From the NCBI GenBank assembly GCA_000733355.1, contig JNVV01000078.1, positions 1-50,232 on the forward strand: a DNA stretch of 50,232 bases, written 5' to 3'. Positions within the stretch are counted from its first letter, which is position 1, and each line of letters opens with the position of its first letter. Shown piece by piece: positions 9,269 to 19,900 of the stretch. Both the position numbers and the translations under genes were made by a program. This DNA is from Falciphora oryzae. Taxonomy: Eukaryota > Ascomycota > Sordariomycetes > Magnaporthales > Magnaporthaceae. The notes under the pieces are model-generated. The model was not told where the DNA came from. It did no database searches and was given only the letters and a program-made list of their open reading frames with translations.

Positions 9269-11165
9269 CCGTTCCCGGGGATTCCCGTACGGCCCGGGGA
9301 TCAGCGGACGTGTATCCGGTGCTTGTCCATTAAGCAATGGACCTCTTTAAACGTCCCTTGTGAACTGTCAGGGGCCGTGCTTAAGAAACCGTTAGCCGCC
9401 GAAGTGTTATCTAGGCACAAGTGGAAAGTGCAGTTACGAAAGCTCCAAACGACTTTACGAAGGCCCATCCGGGCCCCTTCCGCCTCGCCGTCGAATACTT
9501 CCGCAGGGTGCGCTAACCGGCCGTGCCCGGAAAGTTTACGTTGGCCGGCTTGGTGTATTACCCAGCCGTATCCAACTGCCCCGTCCTCCGCTTTGGACCC
9601 GTCGCTATACACTATAACGTCGGCGGGTGGTAGGGTGCGAAGCCACGTTATAAACGCTTTGGCGGCTGCCATCTTTTCTTGGGTGGCTACTGTAAGCCCC
9701 GTATGTTTATAAGGGAGGTAGGCCGGGCGAGTGCATGCTGGAAGGAGTCCGGCTGTCCTTTGCACATGGGTTGTAAACCTGCCGGGCAAGCCCGCCCTAG
9801 GCCCTCGGGCGTTAAGCATCGGCTTAGCCGCAGCGGCCAAAGGGTGATCCTCCGGGACCGTGTTAATACGGGCCGAGAAACGGAAGCGGGCTTGCTCCAA
9901 AAGCGCTTCGGCGCCTGGAATGCCGGATCCGTAGTGTAGGGCGTTTATCGGTATGGTTTTCCAAGCTGGTACCACTGCCCGGAGGGACGCGGTTAAGGCT
10001 TTGTCAACCCGTTCGATTAAGTGGCCTTGGCGGTTAAGTTGTTGCTGCCCGGGCTTGTACGGGTGTGGTTTGGATTTACCCCTATACCACATTTCGGCAC
10101 CGTATAAGGCCGTAGGGATAATAACCGTTGTGACGGCTTTGTGAACCGAATGCGCTGGTATCCCTCCCACCGAATGGGTAAGCCTCCGGAGGTGGTTGGC
10201 AACGCTTTGTGCTTTTGCAGCCTTGTTATTAACGTGGGCTTTAAAGTTAAGCTTTTGGTCAAAAAGGACCCCTAACCACCGTAAAGCTCCAGTAGCTTGT
10301 TGTATGGTAAGGCCCTCCGCCGTAACCGCCGGGGTTGTGGGATTTCTTTGCTTGGAAAAACGCATAAGTTCGCACTTCCCCGGGTCGAAAGCAACCTTAT
10401 TAGCCCTACCCCAGACCGGTGATGCCGGTGACCCTTGGGGTAACCTGCAATCCGGGGGAAAAGGGGGTGCCGTAGCGTCTTCCAAACGCACATTAGCCAC
10501 CTATTTCCTGCAAAGGATGATACCCATCGTACCAACGTTGGGTCCCACCCTTGATCCAGTAGCCTTCGAAGGAGCCTCCGGCGGAGTACGGCGTCGAAAG
10601 CCCCTTGTACGTCCATGGTAACGAGGGCGGCGGATTTATGCTTTTGAAATGCCCGCTCCACCTCGTGGGCCACCCAAACCGTTAAATCGGTGGCGGCCTT
10701 TTTAGGGGTAGCCCCGGCGTGTTGCGGGGCTATTAGCCCGTATTGCAGTGCGAGGGACGCCATCCGCGAAGCCACTAGCCGTTATAACCCCTTCCCTAGG
10801 CATGGGAGTAAAGCTATCGGGCGGCAGGATTTCGGATCCGTCATATCCGTTTTGTTCGGTTTTTTTTAGCATAACCACTTCCGCGGTGCGGAAGGGGCCC
10901 GGATGGTGCCCGGCCCTAAGGCATGCTTCGAAAAGGGCCCCAACGTATTACCTATTGCCGGCCATGCCGCTGTAAGCAGCCTAGCCGGTAGGGAGTCGAC
11001 GCCCGGGGCCGTATTTGCCGTGCCTATAGTGTACTTCCGGCACTCCTCCAAAGGGACGTGGGGGTCCCACGGGAGTTGTGCGGTCCCTTGGGGAGCCCTT
11101 GTTGCAACGGGTCCTCTTGTAGGCCATCCTCCGCCGTAACCGAAGGCGTTAGGAGGCTGGCGCAA
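9269..11165 (-). pseudogene. Non-LTR (LINE) retrotransposon relic, RT plus RNase H
   Basis: Read from right to left. An N-terminal RT piece lies at 11165-10866 (TANTAPGVDSLPARLL). RT motif A follows at about 10650 (VTMDVQGAFDAV). The LPQGSP motif is at about 10440, then the RT connection region to about 9800. RNase H is at about 9640-9270, with VIVYSDGSKAEDGAVGYGW, FDGEAEGARM and CLDNTSAANG. The YxDD catalytic box expected after LPQGSP is missing: the frame jumps to the FDPGKCELMRFSK region, implying an internal deletion. Frameshifts separate the pieces. A TGA at about 9300 replaces a likely Trp just before GIPGNGEAD. The organisation fits fungal Tad/I-like LINEs. It is clearly dead. Confidence 0.8.
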
Positions 11166-11201
11166 AATGACAGTTTAATCTCATTCCAAATTGTTGTGTA
11201 A

Positions 11202-11239
11202 TTAGTCAGCACGTCAGCCCAGGCTGACGTGCTGACTAA
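11202..11239. repeat. Perfect 18-bp inverted repeat with 2-bp loop
   Basis: TTAGTCAGCACGTCAGCC at 11202-11219 is followed after CA by its exact reverse complement at 11222-11239. It lies at the 5' edge of the LINE relic. It may be two abutting element ends or a collapsed MITE. Confidence 0.8.
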
Positions 11240-12338
11240 CCGATGCTTTGCTCGCCTCGAGGTCGGACCTAGCCGATTTTGGAGCCCAACACCCGTGTCC
11301 CGGCAGGCGGTACCCAGCACCCCCGACGGCCTGGCACCCCGCTAGGAGACACCTGGTCAAGGCGGCTCATGACGGCGGTCAACCCCTGGAGCGACGCACG
11401 CTACGGCGCACGCGAGGGACGCGCGACATGGAGAATTCCGGAGTGCTGTGTGCTTTGCTGTTACACCTTTATTAAAACTTTAAGAAATGCATTACATTCA
11501 ACGTAGGAGAAACAGCTGCTCATGCTTGATCTTTTCAGCTACCTTAAAAATTCGCAACTTTAACATTAAATCTGTTCCCACCCGGAATAAGGTATCCGGG
11601 AACGGAAGGTGAAACGACAAAGTCCTTATTCCCCTTAGTTAGTGCGTCGAGATCAATTCCTTAACCCCTGTCTGCAAGCGTTCTACCCGGCCAACTCCTA
11701 CCCGACCGGTACTACCGATCAGGCCCTAAATACAGCCCTCTTCCCTCGACGTTCTTTGCTTGTGCTTTTGACTTCATTCCTTCCTGAACCCATCTTCACT
11801 TCCCTGCCACTTGAATTCCAAAATTTCCGCACACTCCGTCTCGTCCTTTAACACTCGCTGCTCCCCTGTTCTTCACCACTGGCGAACTCTTTTCGCATTT
11901 CTCATTTCTGCTCTCTCCCTCTCTTCGTCTGGCTCTTTTACAAGCTCTCTTGCATATTCACTGCAGTCTTAATTTTGACTCGGAATGATAGCTATTGTGA
12001 GGCTCGAAACGATCAAGATCCCCCTCTCAGTTTTCGACAAAAAAACTGGATTGCTTGCTCCAATGAGCCGCGCTCTGCGATTGCGTCTCCACTTCGTCCA
12101 CTGTATCTGCCTCGAGGATCCTTGGCCTACCTCTCGACCGCTTTGACCAGTCTCAAAAATGCCTCATATTCTGTTGGTACAATGCTGGAAATGCCACGTT
12201 CGGTAAGCTTTGCCACGAAGTTGATCATCTTTCTCTTGATAATCGGACGGATTTCAACGCAGCTGCTGACAGATAAGACAGAAATCGTGCCATGCAGGGG
12301 GCTCAGGGGCCCTTTGAGCTCATTGTTATCTCGTATTC
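11240..12338. other. Intergenic stretch, pyrimidine-rich, nothing recognised
   Basis: From about 11640 to 11960 the plus strand is rich in C and T, as in fungal promoters and 5' leaders. I found no domain in any frame and no RNA gene. Part of it could be the lost 5' part of the GLEYA gene. Confidence 0.35.
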
Positions 12339-12860
12339 ATGGATATAACAGATTCGTCTGCGTTGCACAAGATGGGGACGTCGGTCTGGGCAAGACGGGA
12401 AACCCAGTTCCCCGACCAGCCGTTCCTTGACGCCTACGGCCAGAGACTGGAGGGGCTGAACATCCAGCGCTCCATGGTCGGACACCGCGGCTACTTCCTG
12501 CCCAAGAAGAGCGGCAGCTACAAGCTCCGGATCGACGGCGTCCTCAACGACACCCTCGTCTCCTGGCACGGTAGCGTCGCAAAGGGCCACTGGACCATTC
12601 AGAATGCCAACTTCAAGTTCGCCTGGTATATGGGTGGTATAGACGTGCACACCGAGTACCTGTTCCCCGTCACTGCGGGCGAGGTCGTCCCCTTCCGCCT
12701 GCTCTTTGGCAATGCCTTCTACCCCAGCCAGCTGGTGAGCTGCAAGATCTACGACGCGGACGGCAAGGAGGTGTGAGAGCCCGACACGACGCAGAGCGAC
12801 GCCAACAACGTCGTCTCCGAGTGCCACGGTGCGGATGCTCCCCAGGCCGCTGCGGCCTGC
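12339..12860 (+). pseudogene. GLEYA/PA14-like adhesin domain, fragment
   Basis: The open frame 12339-12776 encodes a GLEYA-type carbohydrate-binding fold, known from secreted fungal adhesins. Visible motifs are VGHRGYFLPKKSGSYKL, a VSWHG strand, WTIQNANF and GEVVPFRLLFGNA. It has no signal peptide and no N-terminal partner domain. After the TGA at 12774-12776 the same frame stays open and protein-like (TTQSDANNVVSEC), so the stop is probably a nonsense mutation (CGA to TGA would explain it). This is likely a remnant of a larger cell-surface protein. Confidence 0.62.
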
Positions 12861-13307
12861 TCACTGGACGTGGAAGCGCGATTCGCATCAGCGATTGTCA
12901 GGATACTGTGTCTGGTAGTCGCTCGATTGAGATGATAGCGATTCCTAATTAATAACTTATAACCCCCTGCTCCAATCTCCCACTACTTTTGGCCATGCTC
13001 GCAACTGTTCACATGTTTCCAGGTGCACTGCGCAGCCGCTTGGTGTGCGAGCAAGCTATTCCTGGTCAGCCCCTATGCTACGATAGAGCTAAACTCGGAT
13101 GCCAGAACTTAAAACTAGTGGTTTACCCGAGTTGTAACGCCAAATCCGGCTGTGCCCTCGATGTGATTCTGAATCTTAAACGCAAAATCGGATGAGGCCC
13201 GAGGGGCATGACGACGAACGGGCAAATCATCCTATAAATGATAGGCTTCCTGCATTTCGACAGCTCCCAAATGCACGCCAAGGATTAGGAATGATAAAAA
13301 TATCGAC
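12861..13307. other. Intergenic stretch, nothing recognised
   Basis: It separates the GLEYA relic from the MFS relic and has short open frames only. The AT-rich part near 12940-12970 and TATAAATG near 13233 could belong to the MFS promoter. Confidence 0.35.
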
Positions 13308-14135
13308 ATGGATGAGCCCAAGCCCACGCCATCACCACCGTCGCCGTCGACAAGAGCGGACCCAGAAGCGGCCCAGGAGCCGGCCGCTTCGCCCTGCCCA
13401 CCGCCGCGGCCGCCACGCAAGATCGCCCAGGCAAAATGGGCCCTCCTGGCCATGGCCTTCTTCATGGCCGACGTCAACAACGCAATCGGCCCCTTCCTCG
13501 GCGTCTTCCTCCAGGAGCACGGCTGGGCGCCCGGCCTTATCGGCTCCGTCATGACCGCCGGCGGCGTCGCGGCCCTGATCGTGTCGACGCCCATCGGCGC
13601 CCTCGTCGACGCCACCACGCACAAGCGCTTCCTATCCGCGGCCGACACCCTCGTCGCCATGACGGCGCTGGTCGCGACGCTGCTGGGGCCGCGCATGCCG
13701 CCGCTCGTCTTCGCCGCGCAGGTCGTCGGCGTCGTGGCCGGCAACGTGCTAATGCCCGCGCTAGTGGCCATGACGCTGGACGTGGCGGGCGGCCAGGACG
13801 GCTTCGCGCGCCTCAACGGCCGCAACCAGGCCGCCAACCACGCGGGCAACATGACCGGCGCGGGGCTGTCGGCGCTGCTCGACCAGCGGTACGGCATGCC
13901 CGCCGTTTTTTACCTGACCTGGGGGTTCGGCTGCGCCACCGTCGCAGCCGTGCTGTGCGTGGCCCGGGGCGCCGTCGACCACCAGGCGGCCCGGGGCCTT
14001 TGTGGCGGAGCGCAAGGCGGACCCGGCGACCTTCACGGGGCTGACGATCGTGGTCGCGCAGGGCACCATGGTCGTCATGGCGCTAGGCGCGTCGTGGGCT
14101 GTGGCGCGCGTGCTTTGCGGCTACTGGCCACTTGG
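13308..14135 (+). pseudogene. MFS transporter, frameshifted and truncated
   Basis: The start at 13308 gives a Pro-rich cytoplasmic N-tail. Membrane segments of the major facilitator superfamily follow: AKWALLAMAFFMADVNNAIG, a second helix, then the inter-helix loop GALVDATTHKRFL, FAAQVVGVVAG and FYLTWGFGCATV. Near 13995 a run of four G shifts the frame. The continuation in another frame (AERKADPATFTGLTIVVAQG, then a hydrophobic helix) matches the centre of the protein. Similarity ends near 14130, so the second six helices are missing. Known members export small molecules or drugs at the plasma membrane. The family is clear, the substrate is not. Confidence 0.7.
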
Positions 14136-14173
14136 CCTCTGGGCGAAACAACAAAATCATGTTCCTTCTTCAC

Positions 14174-15644
14174 TCAAGCCAGATCCATGACGAGAAGCCC
14201 CGGTGATGCGTGGGAGAGATCGCTGAGCACGAATATATGCGGTACCGCATCGCTGGTTCTCCAATAGCTTTCCACACTCACCTCTCCGAATGCGTCGCAA
14301 GGGAAAAGCCAAAGACCAATAACCGGAAGGGCATTCCGCTGCACCATCTCGGCCTGCTCCGGGGTCAGGAGCGTTCCAAGAGGTGAAGGGTGGCCGCCAA
14401 GGTCGGCGCTTCGATCGAGCCACGACTTCCACTCTCGGTCCAAATGAGCCACGGCGGAGCCGCGGTCGATGATATTGCCCGCTCTATCCCCAATGGCTAC
14501 CAGGAGCTGGAAGGGGTCGGAGGCGTCACGCTTGATGCCTAGCCGTTCCTCTACTTTTAGCCAGTACCAGGGGAATTTGAGGGGGTTATCCATGGTGGAG
14601 AATTGTTGCAAATCCAGTTTAGCATGAGGGCGAGGGTCCTGGTCAAGCCAGGTGAAGGTGGTAATGGCGGGTATGGATTCGAGCTTGTTTCGGTAAGCAC
14701 AGGCCTCGCACGACGAGGTTACCAAATAATCGTGATGGATATCGGATCTGATGGGAACACAAACTCCAAAGTGAGCCTGCGCGCCGGGCCAGCCCCCCGC
14801 AACCCCCGTGTTTTGTCGAAATGACCAGCCGGATGTGTTCCTCAAAATGTGGAAATAGGACTTTAAGCCCCTGATGATCTGGGTGAAGATTTCCGTAGAC
14901 GCAGGGGCGTCGGGTCTAACTTCTTGTATGCGAGATGGAGAGATCGCGCCCAGGATTCCTTCGGTGTAGGGGTGGGAGCCGAGGTGCTCGGAGCCGTTGT
15001 AGGATCCGCCAAACTGCCCGCCTATCGAAAGCCGGGTGATGCCGACGAGCTTGGGGTCCCGGGCACGAAGGTCGATGAGAAAATCAACAAGGAGGCCCAC
15101 ATGGGGCCCCTTGCCATCCTCCTCGTCAGCGTAGGCCTCTGGAACGGTCGGGTACACGTCCACAACGTCGAGCTCGGGGCTCAGGTGGACGATGAGCCTG
15201 CCACCGTCTTCGCAAGGAACTGCGACGTGGTACACGGACAGGTAGGCGGCCCGACACTCGGAGCTAACGCGCAAAAAGGCGGGTGACAGGGCAGACCAGG
15301 CCAGCTGGCGGCGGCGATCGAAGGCCGCGAGGATGGCGGGGTCGTCGGCGGCTGCGTCATTGTCATTATTGGGCTCCGTAAACGCGGATTCGGCGTCGGG
15401 GGTTTCGCTCGAAGGCGGCCGCAGCATCACAGAGGGCGCATCGCGGCCGAACGTGACGGTGAAGTAGATGAGGCAGTGCGGGAGCTGAGCAATGGCTCTT
15501 CCAAATCTGGGCCCTGATTTCGGGTGGGGGCCTGGGGAAGAGGGTGAGTAGGCAGGCGGTGTTGCCTGGCGCGTGCGCCCTGGAGCCATGGCCAAATTGG
15601 TCGTTGAGCAGCGGGCGGTCTTGCATGGCGGCCATGGCCTCCAA
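14174..15644 (-). CDS. 2EXR-type fungal protein, probably with one frameshift near the N-terminus
   Basis: A long frame runs from 15595 to 14174 (up to 473 codons). Its first part is probably out of frame. A better N-terminus begins at 15644, and the block TLFPRPPPEIRAQIW matches the start of 2EXR domains (F-box-like, common in Sordariomycetes). At about 15495 this joins AQLPHCLIYFTVTFG in the long frame by a one-base shift. The remainder has aromatic and charged blocks (LSIGGQFGGSYNGSEHLG, FPWYWLKVEERLG, REWKSWLD) without transmembrane segments or a known catalytic motif. 2EXR proteins are of unknown function. If the long frame is used alone, the 2EXR start motif is lost. Confidence 0.6.
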
Positions 15645-16960
15645 AGCCGATCAATTGGAGGCTTGCGAACAGCTGTTGTGGGTATGGAGAGCGAAGGAAG
15701 GAAGAGACCAGACCCTGAGGGACACTCGGAAAAGCCTGGTTACTTCAGATCGCTGGAGCTGGCGAAGCACAGTTGTGTTGCAGCTCAATGGCGGGGATTG
15801 ACGCGCAACGCACGCTGCACAGGCCCTCTGAATGCAGTCACGTGCCATACACATGACCTCCTAGAGTTTATTTAGCAAAGTTGACGGAGGCACTTGGTTG
15901 CCCGCATCGCTTGCGCGCAACACCCAAATGGCTTCGTAAGTTGGCGCCACTTTTGGGCTGAGCCATGACGATGGATAGATACACCTCCATCCTCTGCGTT
16001 CCGGCCGTGGAGAGAAGAAGCAAGGCTCGGGCATAAAAGCTAGGCCAAGCTGGCCATTGGAGGCATCGGCATCGTACCCGCCCTGCTGCTGGTCCCGGGT
16101 CGACTGGCGCGGAGCCTCGAGGGGGATCTTGGCGATGGTTCCGTTTTAATGCGCCGGCAATTGCGTCGAGGAGACAGGCCAGTCTTGCTGGGCCATGGAG
16201 GCTGCACGTACGGGCAACAGGAGCTGCTCGAGGTCGGATCGAGGACGCGTCGGCGTTTTCAGCCTGTCTTCAAAAATCGCATGGAAAATGGAGGCGACTG
16301 TGCGTAATCTGTTAGCGGACGAGCCAGCCTATAACTATGGATGGAGACTGGACTCCCGCCTCACCGTTTGTCCTCCGTTTCTGTCGTCTTGTATTGATAC
16401 GATCGGGAGCAGCCACAAACACGTCGTTCCTCGTGCTAGATGCGCTGTTGACGGGTTTTGCTAGATGGGTTCGTGTGTCCCAGAAAGTTCGTGCGGTCGC
16501 GGCCATATCCGCCGCCTGCGCGATTTACGGTCGCGGAAGTTTTGGTACGACCCCGCATGTTGCAGCCTGCTGGCGCTGCGTGGCTCTCCACCGCCTGACC
16601 ATCGCGACCCGACGACGGTTCCAACCCAAACACCCCGCGCTTCACCGCGTCCACGAGAAGCAATTGCATATCAAACACTCTTTTGATTCATCACCAGCCG
16701 CCATCTCACAAGAGGGCCACAGAACACCTCGTGCCTTGGGAGCAGCCCGCAGACCGTTTCAGGCTACAGCGTCCAGAGGCGGGGAACTCGTGCGCAGAAA
16801 ACTCCTGGCCGCCGCACTTTGAGACCGTGGATGCCGGACTCTCCCAGTAGCCGAACTAATGGACTCGGCCACCGTTGACTAGGACGAGTTAGCTTAACAG
16901 GTATGTCTCTCTCCCTGCCGTCGTGTATGCATCCAAACTAAGTATTCGAAGAGCTCTGCG
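15645..16960. other. Long upstream region of the NLR gene, no gene called
   Basis: About 1.3 kb between two divergently placed genes. Open frames (for example 16337-16822 plus) overlap equally long ones on other frames and show no family features. It probably contains promoters and 5' leaders of both neighbours. Confidence 0.4.
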
Positions 16961-19900
16961 ATGTCCGGCCAACGAGGTGCGAAGCGACCAGACGAGGCAT
17001 TTGATCGGGGTCCAGGCGGCCCCCTCCAGAAGAGACCACGAATATCATCTGCGAGCTCTGCCGAAAATACTCCTGGCGAACCGGCGACGAGCAACAGCAC
17101 CGCTCAATACGAGACCAACCCGGTGGCTTTTTGTGCGGAGGAAGAGTTACCGTCCGGAGCGGGTTACAGTCATCAAATACGATCCACGCAACAAGGCACG
17201 CGACAAGGTGTCCATCTTTCCCAAGTCAACCGTGGCAAAAACAAGGCTGAAGGAGACGTCGATATCATTGCCATCCATGGCCTGGACACGAGGTCGCCGG
17301 ACACGTGGACCTGGAAGAAAGGTCCTAACGATCCCTGTGTTAACTGGCTCTCCGACCCGCATATGCTCCCGAGCAAAGTCGGACCGGCTCGGATCTTCAC
17401 ATGCGACTGGCCGGCCGACCTGCTGCAACCGTCAGACTTGGTCCAGAAGACTAAGGAGGAGCTCGCTCTGCTCCTGTTCAACGGTATCCAAAGCCGGCCC
17501 CCGGCAACGAGCGAACACGCAAGAAGAGAAGACCGGCAAATTTTCTTCATCGCGTCGTGCCTCGGGGGCATCATCTTGATGAAGGCTCTTGTGGATACTG
17601 GGGAGACCTACGATTCTATCCGACGAGCCACGCGCGGTATTCTCTTTCTTGCCACGCCGTTCCGAGGGACTTCGTTCCAAGAGGTAGCAGCATGGGCAGA
17701 GCGAGGACTGAAAGCCCGTGCATCGTTCCGAGGCCAAAAAGTGAACAACCTACTCGATAGCGTGAAGGGATCGACCTTCGATCTTGAGGCACTCGTGCGC
17801 AAGTTCACTCACCTGGCCCAACACAACGATCCTCCCTGCATATTGTTCAACTTTTACGAAAAAGGAACGACGAGTCTGCCGCGCAAAGCGTTTCCTTTAC
17901 TGCCAGACTGGCTCGCCAACGAAAAACTGGTAAGCTCGTGCAATATTCGCCGTTCTGACTCTTCTAGCTCGTGTCTATATTCGCAAAAGCCGCTAACGCT
18001 CGTCAGCTGGTCGATACGTCATCGGCGACTTTGGACATAGTCCAGGACCCATTGTCATTGGATCGACCCCATGTCCTGATGAACAAATTCTCGGGCCCTG
18101 AATGTCCAGATTACAACCGTGTTGCTGGACAGATTCAAAAGATGCTCGCGGACATTCGCGAGGGAAATCCCCTCGAGCAAGCGGACGCCTGGATCCGCGA
18201 TAACCACTATACTACGGGGAGGCTCAAAATCGAACGACTCTCGGGCGAGCAGCTATGTATGGACCAGTGCTACATTAATCTCGCCATCGTGGAGCAGCCG
18301 GGCCGTGATGCAGCCCGCTCCGAAGAAAGATCAGAAAAAGGAGATACACCACCTCAGTCCTCCCCGTTTTCACTCTCCGCTCGATTGAAGATCGTGACAC
18401 CGGATAAGAACATTCGGGTCGAGCTGGCGACACTCTTCAACCCGCGCAAGGGATCCAACGGTCAAACAAGCCGACCAAAAAGAATCTTAATCCGAGGACG
18501 AGCCGGAGCTGGCAAAACTACCTTGTGCAAGAAGATGATTCACGACTTCATCCATCACCGTACATGGAAGGACCTGTTTGACCGCATACTCTGGATGCCT
18601 CTGCGGACCCTGAAAAGAAAGCCCGACGGGGGGTATAATCTTAAGGGTCTGTTTCTCCGGGATTTTTTCTCCCAAAGCCCGAAAGGCAAGGATCTCGCCA
18701 AAAAACTGTGGCACGCATTGGATGCCACCCAGTTTGCTAGAACTCTGTTCATCCTCGATGGCCTGGATGAAGTTTTGGAGGGTTTGGATAAAGAAAGCGA
18801 AATGCATACATTTCTCGAATTCCTCTTGAAACAGCCCAACGTCATCATCACGTCCCGGCCTTCTGCATCACTCCCAAACGACTTGCGCCCCGACCTCGAG
18901 CTGGAAACGATTGGGTTCTATCCAGATCAAGTAACGGAGTACGTCGAAAAAACCCTCCGCGATCCACCGAAGGTCGTTGAGATCCAATCGTTCCTTCAAC
19001 AGCGACCGCTCATTCAGGGTCTTGTGCGGATCCCCATTCAGCTAGATGCGCTTTGCTTTACCTGGGATAGCCGCTCCCGTTCCGCTCCTGCGCCGGAAAC
19101 TATGACCCAATTGTACGAAGATATCGAGCTGAAGCTATGGAGGAAAGACCGCCACCGGATCCGCCAATGGAGGGAGCCGGCTGCCCGGAGTGCAAGGACT
19201 CGCCAGGAGATCAAACGCGGGATTAAAGACACGATGGACCTGCTCGAGTTTTTTGCGTTCTGCGGGCTCTGCAGCGACGTCATCAATTTTGACTCAACGC
19301 ACCGAGATGACATATATGGACACTTCACATCCTCGTCGGCGGTGGACAAGCCGTTCGATGACACTCTTGCAGAACTATCCTTTCTCCGAACGTCCGATCC
19401 TTCGTTAGAGAACCGCTCCACGACTTACCATTTCCTACATCTGACCTTCCAAGAGTACTTTGCTGCGCGGTATTTTGCACGGCAGTGGGAAGCTGGACAG
19501 AAGTTCGAATACCTCGACTTCAACAAGAGAAAAACCGGAAAGATCGAAACCGATCCTCGTAGGTTTCTTCAGCAACACAAATACAACGTACGCTACGACA
19601 TCTTTTGGCGTTTTGTCGCCGGCTTACTTCACGCCCATCCCGACCGACTCTACCGCTTCTTCCGCACGATCGAGGACCAACCGCGCGACATCTTGGGTCC
19701 AGTGCATCAACGGCTGGTCATGCATTGCCTCAGCGAAGTGGCTCTGTCGCAAGAGACCTCTGAGTTTGACCGGCTTCGAGAGCAGCTGGAAGATCGATTG
19801 AAGCAGTGGCTGTTGTTCGAATGCCGCTTTACAGAACGTTCAACACTGGCAGCCGAGATGGAATTTCCAGAACAAATCCTAGGGGATGTCTTAAAGGAAG

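Noticed and set aside
14937..15286. Plus-strand frame inside the 2EXR gene
   Set aside because: It is a shadow of the minus-strand coding sequence, which has family-like blocks.
16337..16822. 161-codon plus-strand frame upstream of the NLR
   Set aside because: Competing frames of similar length, no domain, no intron or family-like block.
17930..17967. A 38-bp intron in the NLR gene
   Set aside because: It keeps frame but is very short and leaves an unconserved insert; the 77-bp alternative ending at 18006 has a good branch site and joins conserved residues.
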